From contig NZ_MASI01000001.1 of NCBI RefSeq assembly GCF_001708935.1, forward strand, positions 682,001-746,000: a stretch of 64,000 bases of DNA, in the 5' to 3' direction. The translations under genes and the position numbers were made by a program. This document shows, one piece after another, positions 10,932 through 23,276 of this stretch. The stretch's first letter is position 1; the number at the start of each line of letters is the position of its first letter. The DNA is from Methyloligella halotolerans. Its GTDB lineage: Bacteria; Pseudomonadota; Alphaproteobacteria; Rhizobiales; Methyloligellaceae. The notes below the pieces were generated by a model that was given only the letters and a program-made list of their open reading frames with translations, did no database searches and had not been told where the DNA came from.

Positions 10932-11177
10932 ATGAAGGCACGCATCACCATCACCCTGAAGCCGGGGGTTCTGGATCCGCAAGGCAAGGCCATCGAGGGC
11001 GCGCTGCATGCGCTGGGCTTCGGCGGCGTCGATGACGTTCGCCAGGGCAAATATATCGAGGTCGAGATCGGCGAAAGCGATCCCGACCGCGCCAAGGCGG
11101 AAGTAGAGCGCATGTGCGAGGAGTTGCTCGCCAACACGGTGATCGAAAACTATTCCTACGAGCTCGAGGCGGCGTGA
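10932..11177 (+). CDS. purS: Phosphoribosylformylglycinamidine synthase subunit PurS
   Basis: An 81-residue protein, the small structural subunit that bridges PurL and PurQ in the three-part FGAM synthase. It has the family start MKARITITLKPGVLDPQGKA and the GKYIEVEIG strand, ending in ENYSYELEAA. A GGGGAGCAGG Shine-Dalgarno precedes ATG 10932. Its presence agrees with the small type of PurL (742 residues) encoded downstream. Confidence 0.96.
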   Translation: MKARITITLKPGVLDPQGKAIEGALHALGFGGVDDVRQGKYIEVEIGESDPDRAKAEVERMCEELLANTVIENYSYELEAA

Positions 11178-11189
11178 GGGGGCCTCGCC

Positions 11190-11269
11190 CTTCGAGACGC
11201 GGCACCGCCGCTCCTCAGGGTGAGGCGCAACTTCTCATGCTGAGGGCCGCTCGCGGCGGCGTCTCGAAG
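11190..11269. repeat. Palindromic intergenic repeat (REP-like) between purS and purQ
   Basis: The outer arms CTTCGAGACGC (11190-11200) and GCGTCTCGAAG (11259-11269) are perfect inverted copies, with inner CTCAGGGTGAGG-type segments. This composition is typical of dispersed palindromic elements in alphaproteobacterial genomes. It lies inside the pur operon in the 120-base gap before purQ and could form a long hairpin in the transcript. Confidence 0.75.
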
Positions 11270-11297
11270 CATGAGCCAGAGGCATCCAAGTTTGACT

Positions 11298-11983
11298 ATG
11301 AAAGCTGCTGTCGTCGTCTTTCCCGGATCCAACTGCGATCGCGACGCCAAGACCGTCCTGACCCAGGTGACCGGCAAGGCCCCGGCCATGGTATGGCACG
11401 GGGATGCGGAGCTGCCGGAGGCCGATCTGATCGTGCTGCCGGGCGGTTTCTCCTATGGCGATTATCTGCGTTCCGGCGCCATGGCGGCTCACTCGCCGAT
11501 CATGCGCGAGGTGATCGCCCGGGCGAAAGCCGGTACGCCGGTGCTCGGCATCTGCAACGGTTTCCAGGTGCTCACCGAGACGGGGCTGTTGCCCGGCGTC
11601 CTGATGCGCAACCGTTCGCTCCGCTTCATCTGCAAGGATGTGCGGCTGAAGGTGGAGCGCAACGACACGATCTATACCCGCAGCTACGAGGCGGGCGAGA
11701 TCGTCACCATTCCCATCGCCCATAAGGACGGCAACTATTTCGCCGACGACGAGACCCTGGCGCGGGTCGAGGGCGAAGGGCTAGTCGCGTTCCGCTACGT
11801 GTCGGAGAGCGGCGGCCTGGACGACGACGCCAATCCCAACGGCTCCCAACACAATATCGCCGGTCTCTATAACGAGCGCGGCAACGTGCTCGGCATGATG
11901 CCCCACCCCGAGCGGCTGGCCGAGCCGGCCCTGGGCGGCACCGACGGGGCCAAGATTTTCACTTCGCTGCTGGAGGCGCTCCA

Positions 11984-11987
<4 letters not shown>
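11298..11987 (+). CDS. purQ: Phosphoribosylformylglycinamidine synthase subunit PurQ
   Basis: A 229-residue class I glutamine amidotransferase that supplies ammonia to PurL for making FGAM. The start is [15 protein letters not shown]. The oxyanion strand [14 protein letters not shown] is followed by the nucleophile Cys in GICNGFQVL (about residue 86). The catalytic His and Glu lie in MMPHPERL near the C-terminus. ATG 11298 is chosen because the family begins MKAAVV; the nine residues upstream are not conserved. Its stop overlaps the TTG start of purL (TTGA). Confidence 0.96.
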
Positions 11988-14212
<2,225 letters not shown>

Positions 14213-14243
14213 CGCGCCTGAATTACCGAAGGAGACGACGCTT

Positions 14244-14477
14244 ATGGCCATGCAGGCCACCCAGATTGAAGCGCTGCTCCGGGACGAGTTTCCCGATGCG
14301 GAGATCGAGATCGAGGATCTCGCCGGCGATGGCGATCACTACAAGGCAGTGATCGTGGCAGAGGCCTTCCGAGGCAAGAGCCGGGTGCAGCAGCACCAGA
14401 TGGTTTACGCGGCGCTGCAGGGCAGGATGGGCGGCGAGCTGCATGCCCTCGCCCTGCACACCAAAGCGCCGGCATAG
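14244..14477 (+). CDS. bolA: BolA family protein
   Basis: A 77-residue BolA/IbaG-type protein. BolA proteins pair with monothiol CGFS glutaredoxins, bridging a 2Fe-2S cluster for iron sensing and cluster delivery. It has the family pattern (IEDLAGDGDHYKAVIVAEAF, then KSRVQQHQMVYAAL and a conserved terminal LHALALHTKAP). The cluster-ligand histidine is visible in HALALH. ATG 14244 follows a GGAGACG. The gene sits 16 bases before grxD, so partner proteins are co-transcribed at the end of the purine operon. Confidence 0.93.
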   Translation: MAMQATQIEALLRDEFPDAEIEIEDLAGDGDHYKAVIVAEAFRGKSRVQQHQMVYAALQGRMGGELHALALHTKAPA

Positions 14478-14493
14478 GAAAGGACAGACCAAG

Positions 14494-14844
14494 ATGAGCG
14501 AACAGGACGTCCAGGACTGGATCAAGCGGCAGGTGGCCGAAAACGACGTCGTGCTCTTCATGAAGGGCGCGAAGGAGATGCCGCAATGCGGGTTCTCCGC
14601 TCAGACGGCCTATATCCTGAACCACCTCGGCGTGGACTTCAAAGACGTCAACGTCCTGGAGGATATGAGCGTCCGGGAGGGCATCAAGGCCTACAGCAAC
14701 TGGCCGACCATTCCGCAGCTCTATGTGAAGGGCGAATTCGTCGGCGGCGCCGATATCGTGCGCGAGATGTTCCAGGCCAACGAGCTGCAGGAGCTTCTGA
14801 CCTCCAAGGGCATCTCCCACAACAATCAGACACTGACGGCCTAG
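14494..14844 (+). CDS. grxD: Monothiol glutaredoxin Grx4/GrxD
   Basis: A 116-residue monothiol glutaredoxin of the Grx4/Grx5 type. The active site is CGFS (KEMPQCGFSAQTAYIL, about residues 25-40). It also has the glutathione-binding WPTIPQLYVKGEFVGGADI segment and a typical end. Such proteins carry a glutathione-bound 2Fe-2S cluster and hand it to target proteins, often with BolA. ATG 14494 is preceded by GGAAAGGACAG. It is the last gene before a strong terminator at 14877. Confidence 0.96.
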   Translation: MSEQDVQDWIKRQVAENDVVLFMKGAKEMPQCGFSAQTAYILNHLGVDFKDVNVLEDMSVREGIKAYSNWPTIPQLYVKGEFVGGADIVREMFQANELQELLTSKGISHNNQTLTA

Positions 14845-14876
14845 CCCGACCGGGCACACGTCTCCAGAACGAAAAA

Positions 14877-14910
14877 GGGGCGCTGAGGAAATTCCTCGCG
14901 CCCCTTTTTT
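14877..14910. terminator. Strong bidirectional intrinsic terminator between grxD and rpsD
   Basis: GGGGCGC-T-GAGGA pairs with TCCTC-GCGCCCC (14877-14904) and is followed by six T, with five A just before the stem. It can stop the pur-bolA-grxD transcript rightward and, with the A run read as U on the other strand, the rpsD transcript leftward. Confidence 0.9.
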
Positions 14911-14974
14911 GCGCCCGAAGCGTCTCGACCAGAAGGCGCTGGAGGCAAGCCCCCAGCGCTCAAGGGAGACGCCC

Positions 14975-15592
14975 CTAGCGCGAGTAGTACTCGATGACCA
15001 GGTTCGGTTCCATCATGACCGGATACGGCACATCGGAGAGCGCCGGTGTCCGGACATACTTGGCCGACAACTTGTTGTGGTCGACATCGAGATAATCCGG
15101 CACGTCGCGCTCGGGGCTCTGTACAGCCTCCAGCACCAGACCGATATCCTTCACCCGGTCGCGAACCTCGATCACATCGCCTTCCTTGCAGCGATAGCTG
15201 GGGATGTCGACCTTCTTGCCGTTCACGCGCACATGGCCGTGGGACACGAACTGGCGGGCGGCAAAGACCGTCGGGACGAACTTCGCGCGGTAGACGATCG
15301 CATCCAGGCGGGATTCGAGAAGACCGACCAGACGCTCACCGGTGTCGCCCTTCAGACGGGCGGCCTCGTGATAGATGGCCTTGAACTGCTTCTCGGTGAT
15401 GTTGCCGTAATAGCCCTTCAGCTTCTGCTTGGCGCGCAGCTGAATGCCGAAATCCGACAGCTTCTGGCGGCGGCGCTGGCCGTGCTCGCCGGGGCCGTAT
15501 TCGCGTTTGTTGATGGGGCTTTTAGGGCGTCCCCAGATATTCTCGCCAAGACGACGGTCGATCTTGTACTTGGCGTTAATGCGTTTCGTCAT
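14975..15592 (-). CDS. rpsD: 30S ribosomal protein S4
   Basis: A 205-residue ribosomal protein that binds 16S rRNA early in 30S assembly. It has the alphaproteobacterial start [20 protein letters not shown] and the S4 RNA-binding domain (about 95-160; [37 protein letters not shown]). The C-terminus is the conserved VIEYYSR. ATG 15592 gives the standard length. It is a single-gene unit on the minus strand, away from other ribosomal genes, as is usual in this class. Confidence 0.97.
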   Translation of the reverse strand: MTKRINAKYKIDRRLGENIWGRPKSPINKREYGPGEHGQRRRQKLSDFGIQLRAKQKLKGYYGNITEKQFKAIYHEAARLKGDTGERLVGLLESRLDAIVYRAKFVPTVFAARQFVSHGHVRVNGKKVDIPSYRCKEGDVIEVRDRVKDIGLVLEAVQSPERDVPDYLDVDHNKLSAKYVRTPALSDVPYPVMMEPNLVIEYYSR

Positions 15593-15839
15593 CGAAAACT
15601 CCAAAGCTCGTCAGTGCCGATCGCGAGCGCCCCGCTTGGTTTCCAGTTCAAATAAGACGCCTCTCCCCTCAGGCCGGATGCGTTCTCACGCGGCCATTCG
15701 CCTGGTAATCCGGGGCGGCGGCTTGGATGAAATGGAAACAGGCCCCTGACGATCGAACCTTCCGATCCGTCCTCACGGGCGCCTCGCGCTCAAGCTCAGC
15801 TTTCGCTGGGGCTCTGTTACACGCAAACCGGAGAAAGTG

Positions 15840-16628
15840 TCAATTGGCACCGGCGTTGTTTGGTGCAACGGGCTGGGCCAGCGGTGCCTCGGGGCTCATT
15901 GGGACCTGACCGGAAGGAACTTGCCCCGACGGCACCTGACCTGAAGGGACAGGGCTCGCAGGCTGTGCCGCCTGCTCGGCCTCCACAGTCTGCAGATATT
16001 CGTTGATGGCCTCGGTCACGGCCTGCTTTTTCTCCGGCGTACAGGTGGGCCGCTTGGGATTGAAGGCCTCGTCGTCCTCGTTCGCCTTGGAGGCCGCACC
16101 GTCGGCAGCTTCGTCGCCCTCTTTTTCGGTGATCTTCATATCGCCGGTAAAATAGGAGACGGAGAACATGTGCAGGGTGTTGATGAACTGCATCTGTTCC
16201 AGGGTCCAAATACCCCGGCGCTCCTGCGCGTCCATCATGGTGCGGAAGTTTTTCTGGCCCAGCTCCGGCACATCGCAGATCTCGGCATAGGCGGAGCGCA
16301 TGGCAGCCCGAATCACGTCTCGGGCATCATCCACCGGAATGATAATCTTGGCCGGGTCGGACTTGTCGATGCTGATCATCGTGCCGTTCCCGGCGTCAAG
16401 CTGTTCCGGCATGATGGACCAGGCATAGCTCGTCATGACACGGACGGCGCTGTCGCTGAGCTTCTTCTCCGAGCCCTCGCTGCTGCTCTCAGGCTCGCGG
16501 GTCCGCTCGGTAAGCTGCTGGGCCATGACCTGGCCCGCCTCCTGGTCGGCGGCTACGGCCGGCGTACCGGACATCAACGCAAACGCGGCGAACGCGCCAG
16601 CGCTCGCACGCACCCAAAACATACCCAT
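15840..16628 (-). CDS. Hypothetical exported protein with C-terminal PSGQV repeats
   Basis: A protein of about 262 residues. A signal peptide spans residues 1-27 (VRASAGAFAAFALMSGTPAVA, cleavage after AVAA). The mature part is mixed helical with the blocks SYAWSIMPEQLDAGNGTMI and DVIRAAMRSAYAEICDVPEL, an acidic linker, and a Pro-rich end with three PSGQV units in a row. ATG 16628 is preferred; ATG 16622, two codons in, is equally possible. No named family is recognised. It lies between rpsD and the methyltransferase gene on the same strand. Confidence 0.72.
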   Translation of the reverse strand: MGMFWVRASAGAFAAFALMSGTPAVAADQEAGQVMAQQLTERTREPESSSEGSEKKLSDSAVRVMTSYAWSIMPEQLDAGNGTMISIDKSDPAKIIIPVDDARDVIRAAMRSAYAEICDVPELGQKNFRTMMDAQERRGIWTLEQMQFINTLHMFSVSYFTGDMKITEKEGDEAADGAASKANEDDEAFNPKRPTCTPEKKQAVTEAINEYLQTVEAEQAAQPASPVPSGQVPSGQVPSGQVPMSPEAPLAQPVAPNNAGAN

Positions 16629-16722
16629 AAACTGCCCTCTTCCTCCCGTGCAGGAAGCTATCATTGTTGACCCACATCGCAATAGGAGAAAGCGGGCGGA
16701 ACTATGACCCCTGCCTTGGGAA

Positions 16723-17541
16723 TCAAGGATTCCGGCGCTTTCCGCCAGTGAGCGACGATACTATACCCCGCCATGTCCGAACGTCCTGCTCGGTCAGCTG
16801 CATGCGGTGAAACATATTGCGGATATTGCGGACCATGGTTGGCCGCTTCTCCGCAGGGCGCAGGAAGCCATGGGCGTCCAGCTCCGCTTCCAGATGCTCG
16901 AAAAGCCCGAACATCTCCTCGCGCTCAGCCGGCCGCGTGTTCGGAAGCGGCGTTCCTTCGCGGGCCGGACCGTCGAACCGCGTGGCCCGCCCGAGGCCGC
17001 CGGGACCCGCCTGCTTCTGCCATTCATAGGCGATCAGGAGCACGGTCTGCGGCAGGCTGAGAGAGGCGAAGGCCGGATTGACCGGCGCTGTGACGAGAGC
17101 GTCGACAAGGCCGATGTCGTCGTTGTCGAGGCCGCTACGCTCCGGCCCGAACAGAATCGCGCAAGTTTGCCCCTGCTTCTGACGGGAAAGGAGTTCCGCG
17201 GCCGCGCTTTCCGGCGTCATGACGGGCTTCACCATATCCCGCGGCCGGGCGGTGGTGGCGATGACGTAGTTGGTCTTGGCGAGCGCGAGCTCGGTCGTCT
17301 CGTAGAGGGTGGCGGAATCGACGGTGGCATAGGCGCCGGCGGCGGCGGCGGTCGCCTTCTCGTTGGGCCAGCCGTCACGCGGCGCGACCAGACGCAGATC
17401 CGCCAGGCCGAAATTCGCCATGGCGCGGGCGGCGAAGCCAATATTTTCGCCCAGCTGGGGCCGCACCAGGACGATGGCCGGACCGACAACGGCTTGGGCT
17501 GCAGCCTTGTCCTTCGTGCTTGCTCGCGATGCGCGGCTCAC
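16723..17541 (-). CDS. trmJ: SpoU-family RNA methyltransferase, TrmJ-like
   Basis: A 272-residue SPOUT (trefoil-knot) methyltransferase. The SpoU motifs are present: motif 1 VLVRPQLGENIGFAARAMANFG (shortened here to its core RPQLGENIGFAARAM), motif 2 CAILFGPERSGL, and motif 3 PVNPAFASLSLPQTVLL. This arrangement is that of TrmJ, which 2'-O-methylates residue 32 in the tRNA anticodon loop using SAM; annotation as a generic RNA methyltransferase is the cautious alternative. It is divergent from icd. Confidence 0.88.
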   Translation of the reverse strand: MSRASRASTKDKAAAQAVVGPAIVLVRPQLGENIGFAARAMANFGLADLRLVAPRDGWPNEKATAAAAGAYATVDSATLYETTELALAKTNYVIATTARPRDMVKPVMTPESAAAELLSRQKQGQTCAILFGPERSGLDNDDIGLVDALVTAPVNPAFASLSLPQTVLLIAYEWQKQAGPGGLGRATRFDGPAREGTPLPNTRPAEREEMFGLFEHLEAELDAHGFLRPAEKRPTMVRNIRNMFHRMQLTEQDVRTWRGIVSSLTGGKRRNP

Positions 17542-17759
17542 CTCGTGCTCCTCCCTCGTGTCACGGGCTTATTCTCGGCCGGTGCTCCGACCCCTTGCCC
17601 TTTGACGCAGGGCAGCTCGCTTTTTGGCGCGGCTGCCTGATGTTATAGATTTGATCCTGCCGTTTTCGGTCTTGTCGTCTTCAGTTATGCCGTGTTCGAG
17701 GCGGTCTTACCGGCCGCCCCGATAATTACAAGCGTCTAGCCCTCCGCGGAGCCCAGGTT

Positions 17760-18979
17760 TTGAAAAAAATTCAAGTCGAGAATCCCATCGTCGAGCTTGA
17801 TGGGGACGAGATGACACGAGTCATCTGGCAGTTCATCAAGGAAAAGCTGATCCTCGCCTATGTCGATGTTCCGCTCAAATATTTCGATCTTAGCATCGAG
17901 AACCGGGATGCGACCGACGACCAGGTGACGGTCGAGGCGGCGGAGGCCATCAAGGCGACGGGCGTGGGCGTGAAATGCGCCACCATCACGCCGGACGAGG
18001 CGCGTGTCGAGGAGTTCGGCCTCAAGAAGATGTGGCGCTCCCCCAACGGCACGATCCGCAACATCCTCGGCGGGGTGATCTTCCGCGAGCCGATTATCTG
18101 CCAGAACGTGCCGCGGCTCGTGCCGGGATGGACCCAGCCGATCGTGATCGGCCGCCACGCCTTCGGCGACATCTACCGGGCGACGGATTTCGTGGTCCCC
18201 GGCAAGGGCAAGCTCACGATCTCTTTCGTGGGCGAAGACGGAGAACGAATCGAAAAAGAGATCTACGACTTTCCTGGCGGCGGCGTCGCATGGGGATGTT
18301 CAATCTGGACGAATCGATCCGCGACTTCGCCCGCGCCTCGTTGAATTACGGGCTGGCTCGAAACTATCCGGTGTTCCTCTCCACCAAGAACACGATCCTC
18401 AAGGCCTATGATGGCCGCTTCAAGGATCTGTTCCAGGAGATCTACGATGCCGAGTTCCGGGAGGAGTTCGAGAAGCGCGGACTGACCTACGAGCACCGGC
18501 TGATCGACGACATGGTGGCCTGCGCGCTGCGCTGGTCGGGCGGCTATGTCTGGGCCTGCAAGAATTACGACGGCGACGTGCAGTCCGACACGGTGGCGCA
18601 GGGTTTCGGATCGCTGGGCCTGATGACCTCGGTACTGATGACGCCGGACGGACAGGTGGTCGAGACGGAAGCCGCCCACGGCACGGTGACCCGCCATTTC
18701 CGCCGCCACCAAGAGGGGCTGGAGACCTCCACCAACTCCACCGCCTCGATCTTCGCCTGGACGCGCGCCCTCAAGCATCGCGCCAAGCTGGACGGCCACG
18801 TGGCGCTGGCCGAGTTCGCGGAGACGCTGGAGAAGGTCGTGGTGGATACGATCGAGTCCGGTTTCATGACCAAGGATCTGGCGCTGCTCGTCGGACCGCA
18901 GCAAGGCTGGCTCTCGACCACGGGCTTCCTCGACAAGATCGACGAGAACCTGCAGGCGGCGATGGCGGACGCCGGCTGA
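17760..18979 (+). CDS. icd: NADP-dependent isocitrate dehydrogenase (interrupted by a frameshift)
   Basis: This TCA-cycle enzyme oxidises isocitrate to 2-oxoglutarate and NADPH; it is the homodimeric type of about 405 residues. The start is TTG 17760 giving [19 protein letters not shown]. The substrate-binding [12 protein letters not shown] and [13 protein letters not shown] are in the first frame, which fails after FPGGGVA near base 18290. The protein continues one frame over with [52 protein letters not shown] and [13 protein letters not shown] single missing base between GTCGC and ATG accounts for it. The gene is expected to be needed, so a sequencing deletion is likely. Confidence 0.93.
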
Positions 18980-19002
18980 GGAGTGGCACACCGATTGCCG
19001 CT

Positions 19003-20204
19003 CTACGTTTCTTGCTTCGGCGTCTGACGTCTGTCTTCGGGCACGTCGCGGCGGCGCTCCTTGGCGACCTCGCGAATGGCCCGCAAGAGCTCCGGATGCC
19101 GGCGGCCGAGCTGCGCCAAGGCAACCGAATCCAGCACGTAGATCCTGCAGGGCGAAGTGGCGACCACATCGGATTTGTGGCGCCGATGCTCCAGCAGCGC
19201 CGCCTCCCCGAAGAAGTCGCCTGGCCCTAGCGGCTCCCGCAAATCGTCGCCGTGCTCCGCCACGGCCTCCCCGCTCTCGATGATGTACATGGCGCTGCCG
19301 CTATCGCCCGCCGAGATGATCGGGGCGCCGGCCGGGAAGTGCCGGGCATATAGAAGCCTGCAGACTTCGGCGATCTCAACCGCCTGCAGGGAATCGAAGA
19401 GGGGCACGCGGGCGACGTTGCCCCAGGTGATCACGAATTGATGGCGTCCTGCTTCCTGGCCGAAGCCGGTGGCGAGGATCGCCACGGGAAGCGCCAGGGC
19501 GGCGAGCCCCAGCAGCATGACGACCGCGCCCACGATCTTGCCGAGGGGCGTGATGGGGACGACGTCGCCATAGCCACGGTGGTCAGGGTGGCCATGGCCC
19601 ACCAAAGGGTCTGGGGGATGCTGCCCATCTTGTCCGGCTGCGCCTCGTGCTCCAGGAAATACATGATGGTGGAGCAGAAGAGCAGCAGGATCAGGATAAC
19701 GAGGAACGTGCCGACCAGGGCGCGCCATTCCGTGGCGAAGACCCGCTGCAGGGATTGGAGCGCAGGCGAGTAGCGCACCAGCTTCAGCAGGCGCAGGAGA
19801 CGCAGCACGCGCAAGACGCGCAGGTCGATCGGCAGCAGGTTGCCGAGATACCAGGGGAGCACCGCCAGAAGATCGATGATCATGATCGGGCGCCGGGCGA
19901 ATTTGAGCCGCGCGCGCCAGTTGGGCTCGTTGCGGAACAGCGGGATCTCCACCGCGCTCCAGATGCGGAGCACGTATTCAATGGTGAAGACGATCACCGA
20001 GAAAGTGTTGAAGCGCTGGAGCGCGTTGGCGTGGACCGTGGCGAAGGGCTCCACCGTCTCCAAGGCGAAGGCGAAGACATTCGCCACGATGAGCGTGATG
20101 ATGAAGGCGTCGACGAAGGAGGACGCCGGGTGGGCGTCGGTGCCGACCTCCAGGACATCGTAGACGCCGCGGCGAAGGCGGCGCCACGGTGTCTCCTCGC
20201 TCAT
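19003..20204 (-). CDS. Voltage-gated potassium channel family protein with cyclic-nucleotide-binding domain (frameshift in the selectivity filter)
   Basis: A six-helix ion channel of about 400 residues. The S1-S4 region includes an arginine-rich voltage-sensor-like helix (RVLRVLRLLRLLKLVR, about 129-144). The pore helix reads QTLWWAMATLTTV. The frame breaks there: restoring one G in GTGGGC near base 19575 gives the filter TVGYGD, continuing PITPLGKIVGAVVML. A C-terminal cNMP-binding domain follows (SGSAMYIIESGEAV, LGPGDFFGEAALLE). The layout matches the bacterial MlotiK1-like CNG channel group. It starts 13 bases after alaS ends and probably shares its transcript. Confidence 0.88.
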
Positions 20205-20217
20205 CGTTCAGACCCGC

Positions 20218-22928
20218 TCACGCGGTGGTTTCGGCGAGGTTCGGTGCGGCGCTGCCTGAGAGCTGCGCGGCGATGGCGGCCAGCGCCTCGTCGGCTTTCG
20301 CGCCATCCGCACCGCCGGCCTGGGCCATGTCGGGGCGCCCGCCCCCGCCCTTGCCACCGAGCACGGTGGCGCCCGCCTTGGCGAGGTCGACGGCGTTGTA
20401 TTCACCTGTCAGATCGTCGGTGACCCCGACGACCAGGCTCGCCTTGCCGTCCTCGCTGACGCCGACGATAGCGACGACGCCGGAGCCGATGCGCTTCTTG
20501 CCCTCGTCGACGAGGCCGCGCAGATCCTTTGCCGGCACGCCCTGAGCGGTGCGAGCGAGCAACTTCACTTTGCCGAGATCCTGGATGGCGTCCGCATCGC
20601 CGCCGGCCTGCGCGCCGCCACCGCCGAGCGCGAGCTCCCGCTTCGCCTCTGCGAGCTGACGCTCTAGCTTGCGGCGCTCGTCCACCAGGGCGGCGAGGCG
20701 GGTGATGACATCGTCGGGACCGACCTTCAGCAGCTCCGACGCCTCGCGAACCTTATCGGCCTGGGCGTTGAGATAGGTGCGGGCGGCCTCGCCGGTCAGC
20801 GCCTCGATGCGGCGCGTGCCTGACCCGACCGCGGTTTCGCCGACGATCTTCATGATGCCGATCTCGCCGGTGCGTCCGACATGAGTGCCGCCGCAGAGCT
20901 CGATAGAATAGGCGTGACCCGCCTTCTCGCTGTCGTCGATGGTCCCCATGGAGACCACCCGGACCTCGTCGCCGTATTTCTCGCCGAACAGCGCCAGGGC
21001 GCCCTTCTCAATGGCCTCATCCGGGCTCATGAGATGGGTCTCGACTGCGCTGTTCTGGAGGATCATGCGGTTGGCGAGGGTCTCCACCTCTTCGATCTGC
21101 TCGTGGGTCATGGGCTTCGTATGAGAGAAGTCGAAGCGGAGACGTCCCGGCTCGACCAGGGAACCCTTCTGGGCGACGTGGGTGCCCAGCACCCGGCGCA
21201 GGGCTTCGTGGAGGAGATGGGTGGCGGAGTGATGGGCCCGCGACCCGGCGCGGAAGCCGTGATCCACCTCCAGCTCGACAGTGTCGCCGACCTTGAGGCC
21301 GCCCTTCTCCAACGTGCCCTGATGGACGAAGAGCCGGCCGAGCTTCTTCTGGGTGTCGTCGACCTCGAACAGGGTGCCCGCGGCATGGATGCTGCCGCGA
21401 TCGCCGACCTGGCCGCCGGATTCCGCGTAGAAGGGCGTCTGGTTGAGGATGACCGCACCGCGGTCGCCCTGCTCCAGGGCCTCGACGCGCTGTCCGTCCT
21501 TGATAAGCCCGACGATCTCGCCGGAGGCGGCCTCGTTCTCGTAGCCCAGGAATTCCGTCGCGCCGAATTCTTCGGCCAGCTCGAACCACAGGGTCTCGGT
21601 GGCGGATTCGCCCGAGCCGGACCAGGATTTGCGCGCCTCTTCTCGCTGGCGCTCCATGGCCTTGGCGAAGCTTCCGTATCGACGCCGATGCCGCGCTCCT
21701 TGAGAGCGTCGGCGGTCAGGTCGAACGGAAATCCATAGGTGTCGTAGAGCTTGAAGGCGACGTCGCCGGGCAGCGTGGCGCCCGGCTTCAAGTCGCCGCT
21801 CGCCTCATCCAGCAGCTTGAGGCCGCGGTCGAGGGTCTCGCGGAAGCGTGTCTCTTCGAGCTTCAACGTCTCGGTGATGAGACCCTGACCGCGGATCAGC
21901 TCGGGATAGGCGCGGCCCATCTCCTTCTCCAAGGCCGGGAAGAGGCGATAGAGCAGCGGCTCCTCCGCGCCCAAGAGATGGGCGTGGCGCATGGCCCGGC
22001 GCATGATGCGGCGGAGCACATAGCCGCGGCCTTCGTTGGAAGGCAGCACGCCGTCTGCGATGAGAAAGCTGGCGGAGCGGAGATGGTCGGCGATGATGCG
22101 GTGGCTGGCGCGGTCCTTCCCCTCGGCCGGCTTGCCGGTCAGGTCGACGGATGCCTCGATCAGATGACGGAACAGGTCGATGCCGTAATTGTCGTGGGTG
22201 CCCTGAAGAACAGCGGCAATGCGTTCCAGGCCCATTCCGGTGTCGATGGAGGGACGCGGCAGTTCCTTGCGGCTGCCGTCCTCCTGCTGGTCGAACTGCA
22301 TGAAGACGAGGTTCCAGATCTCCACGAACCGGTCACCGTCCTCGTCGGGGCTTCCCGGCGGGCCGCCGGGGATGGTCTCGCCGTGGTCGTAGAAGATCTC
22401 CGAGCACGGACCGCAAGGACCCACCTCCCCCATGGACCAGAAATTGTCGGAGGTCGAGATCGGGATGATCTTGTGGTCGGGGAAGCCGGTGACCTTCTTC
22501 CAAATCGTTGCCGCTTCGGAGTCCTCGCCATAGACGGTGACGAGAAGCTTCTCGGGCGGAAGGCCGAAGCCCTTGGTCAGCAACTCCCAGGCGAGCGGAA
22601 TCGCCTCTTCCTTGAAATAATCGCCGAAGGAAAAATTCCCCAGCATCTCGAAGAAGGTGTGGTGGCGGGCGGTATAGCCGACATTGTCGAGATCGTTGTG
22701 CTTACCGCCGGCGCGGACGCATTTCTGGGACGACACGGCGCGCGGAGACAGCGCCTTCTCCTGGCCGGTGAAGACGTTCTTGAACGGCACCATCCCTGCG
22801 TTGACGAACATCAGGGTTGGATCGTTATGGGGTACGAGCGGCGCCGAGGGCACGATGCGGTGATCGCGCTCGCCGAAATACTCCAGGAAGGCGGTCCTGA
22901 TCTCGTTGACGCCGGTGCTTTCGCTCAC
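20218..22928 (-). CDS. alaS: Alanyl-tRNA synthetase (interrupted by a frameshift)
   Basis: A class II tRNA synthetase of about 903 residues once repaired. It begins at GTG 22928 ([17 protein letters not shown]). Landmarks are the catalytic core [35 protein letters not shown]-like text, and the [13 protein letters not shown] motif 3. The tRNA-recognition region is followed by the editing domain with zinc ligands ([26 protein letters not shown]) and the glycine-rich C-Ala domain ([16 protein letters not shown]). The frame breaks after GVDTEA near base 21670, and [16 protein letters not shown] resumes one base over. Loss of one base explains it. The gene is essential, so this is probably a sequence error. 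Confidence 0.94.
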
Positions 22929-23120
22929 GGGTAAATTCCAGAAATGGTCGCGAAGGAAGATCGCATCAAAATTACGGTTTCGGCGTTCTTTCACGCGAGC
23001 GCTTCGCCCGCAAACCCTTATCCGCGAAAGGATAGAGCAAATCCTGAACGCCGGGCTGAGACATATGATGGCTGAAAGACCCTGTCCAGCCGCCAAGACG
23101 CAAAACCAAGCGCAAACAAG

Positions 23121-23152
23121 ACGCAAAACGCCGCCTCAATATGAGGCGGCGT
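23121..23152 (-). terminator. Intrinsic terminator of recA
   Basis: A perfect 11-bp stem (ACGCCGCCTCA / TGAGGCGGCGT, loop of three) lies at 23128-23152. Read on the minus strand it is followed by a T-rich stretch (TTTGCGTCTTGTTT). It sits 125 bases downstream of the recA stop and before the alaS start. Confidence 0.75.
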
Positions 23153-23276
23153 GGGTTCGCTGTCTTCAATTTCCCGAAGGCCGGTTAAGCCCGGATACGC
23201 TCAACGATCCCGTCGGCCCATCACACCACGGGTATCATCGCCCTGGGTCTCATCACCCTGGGGCGGGGCAGCCGGA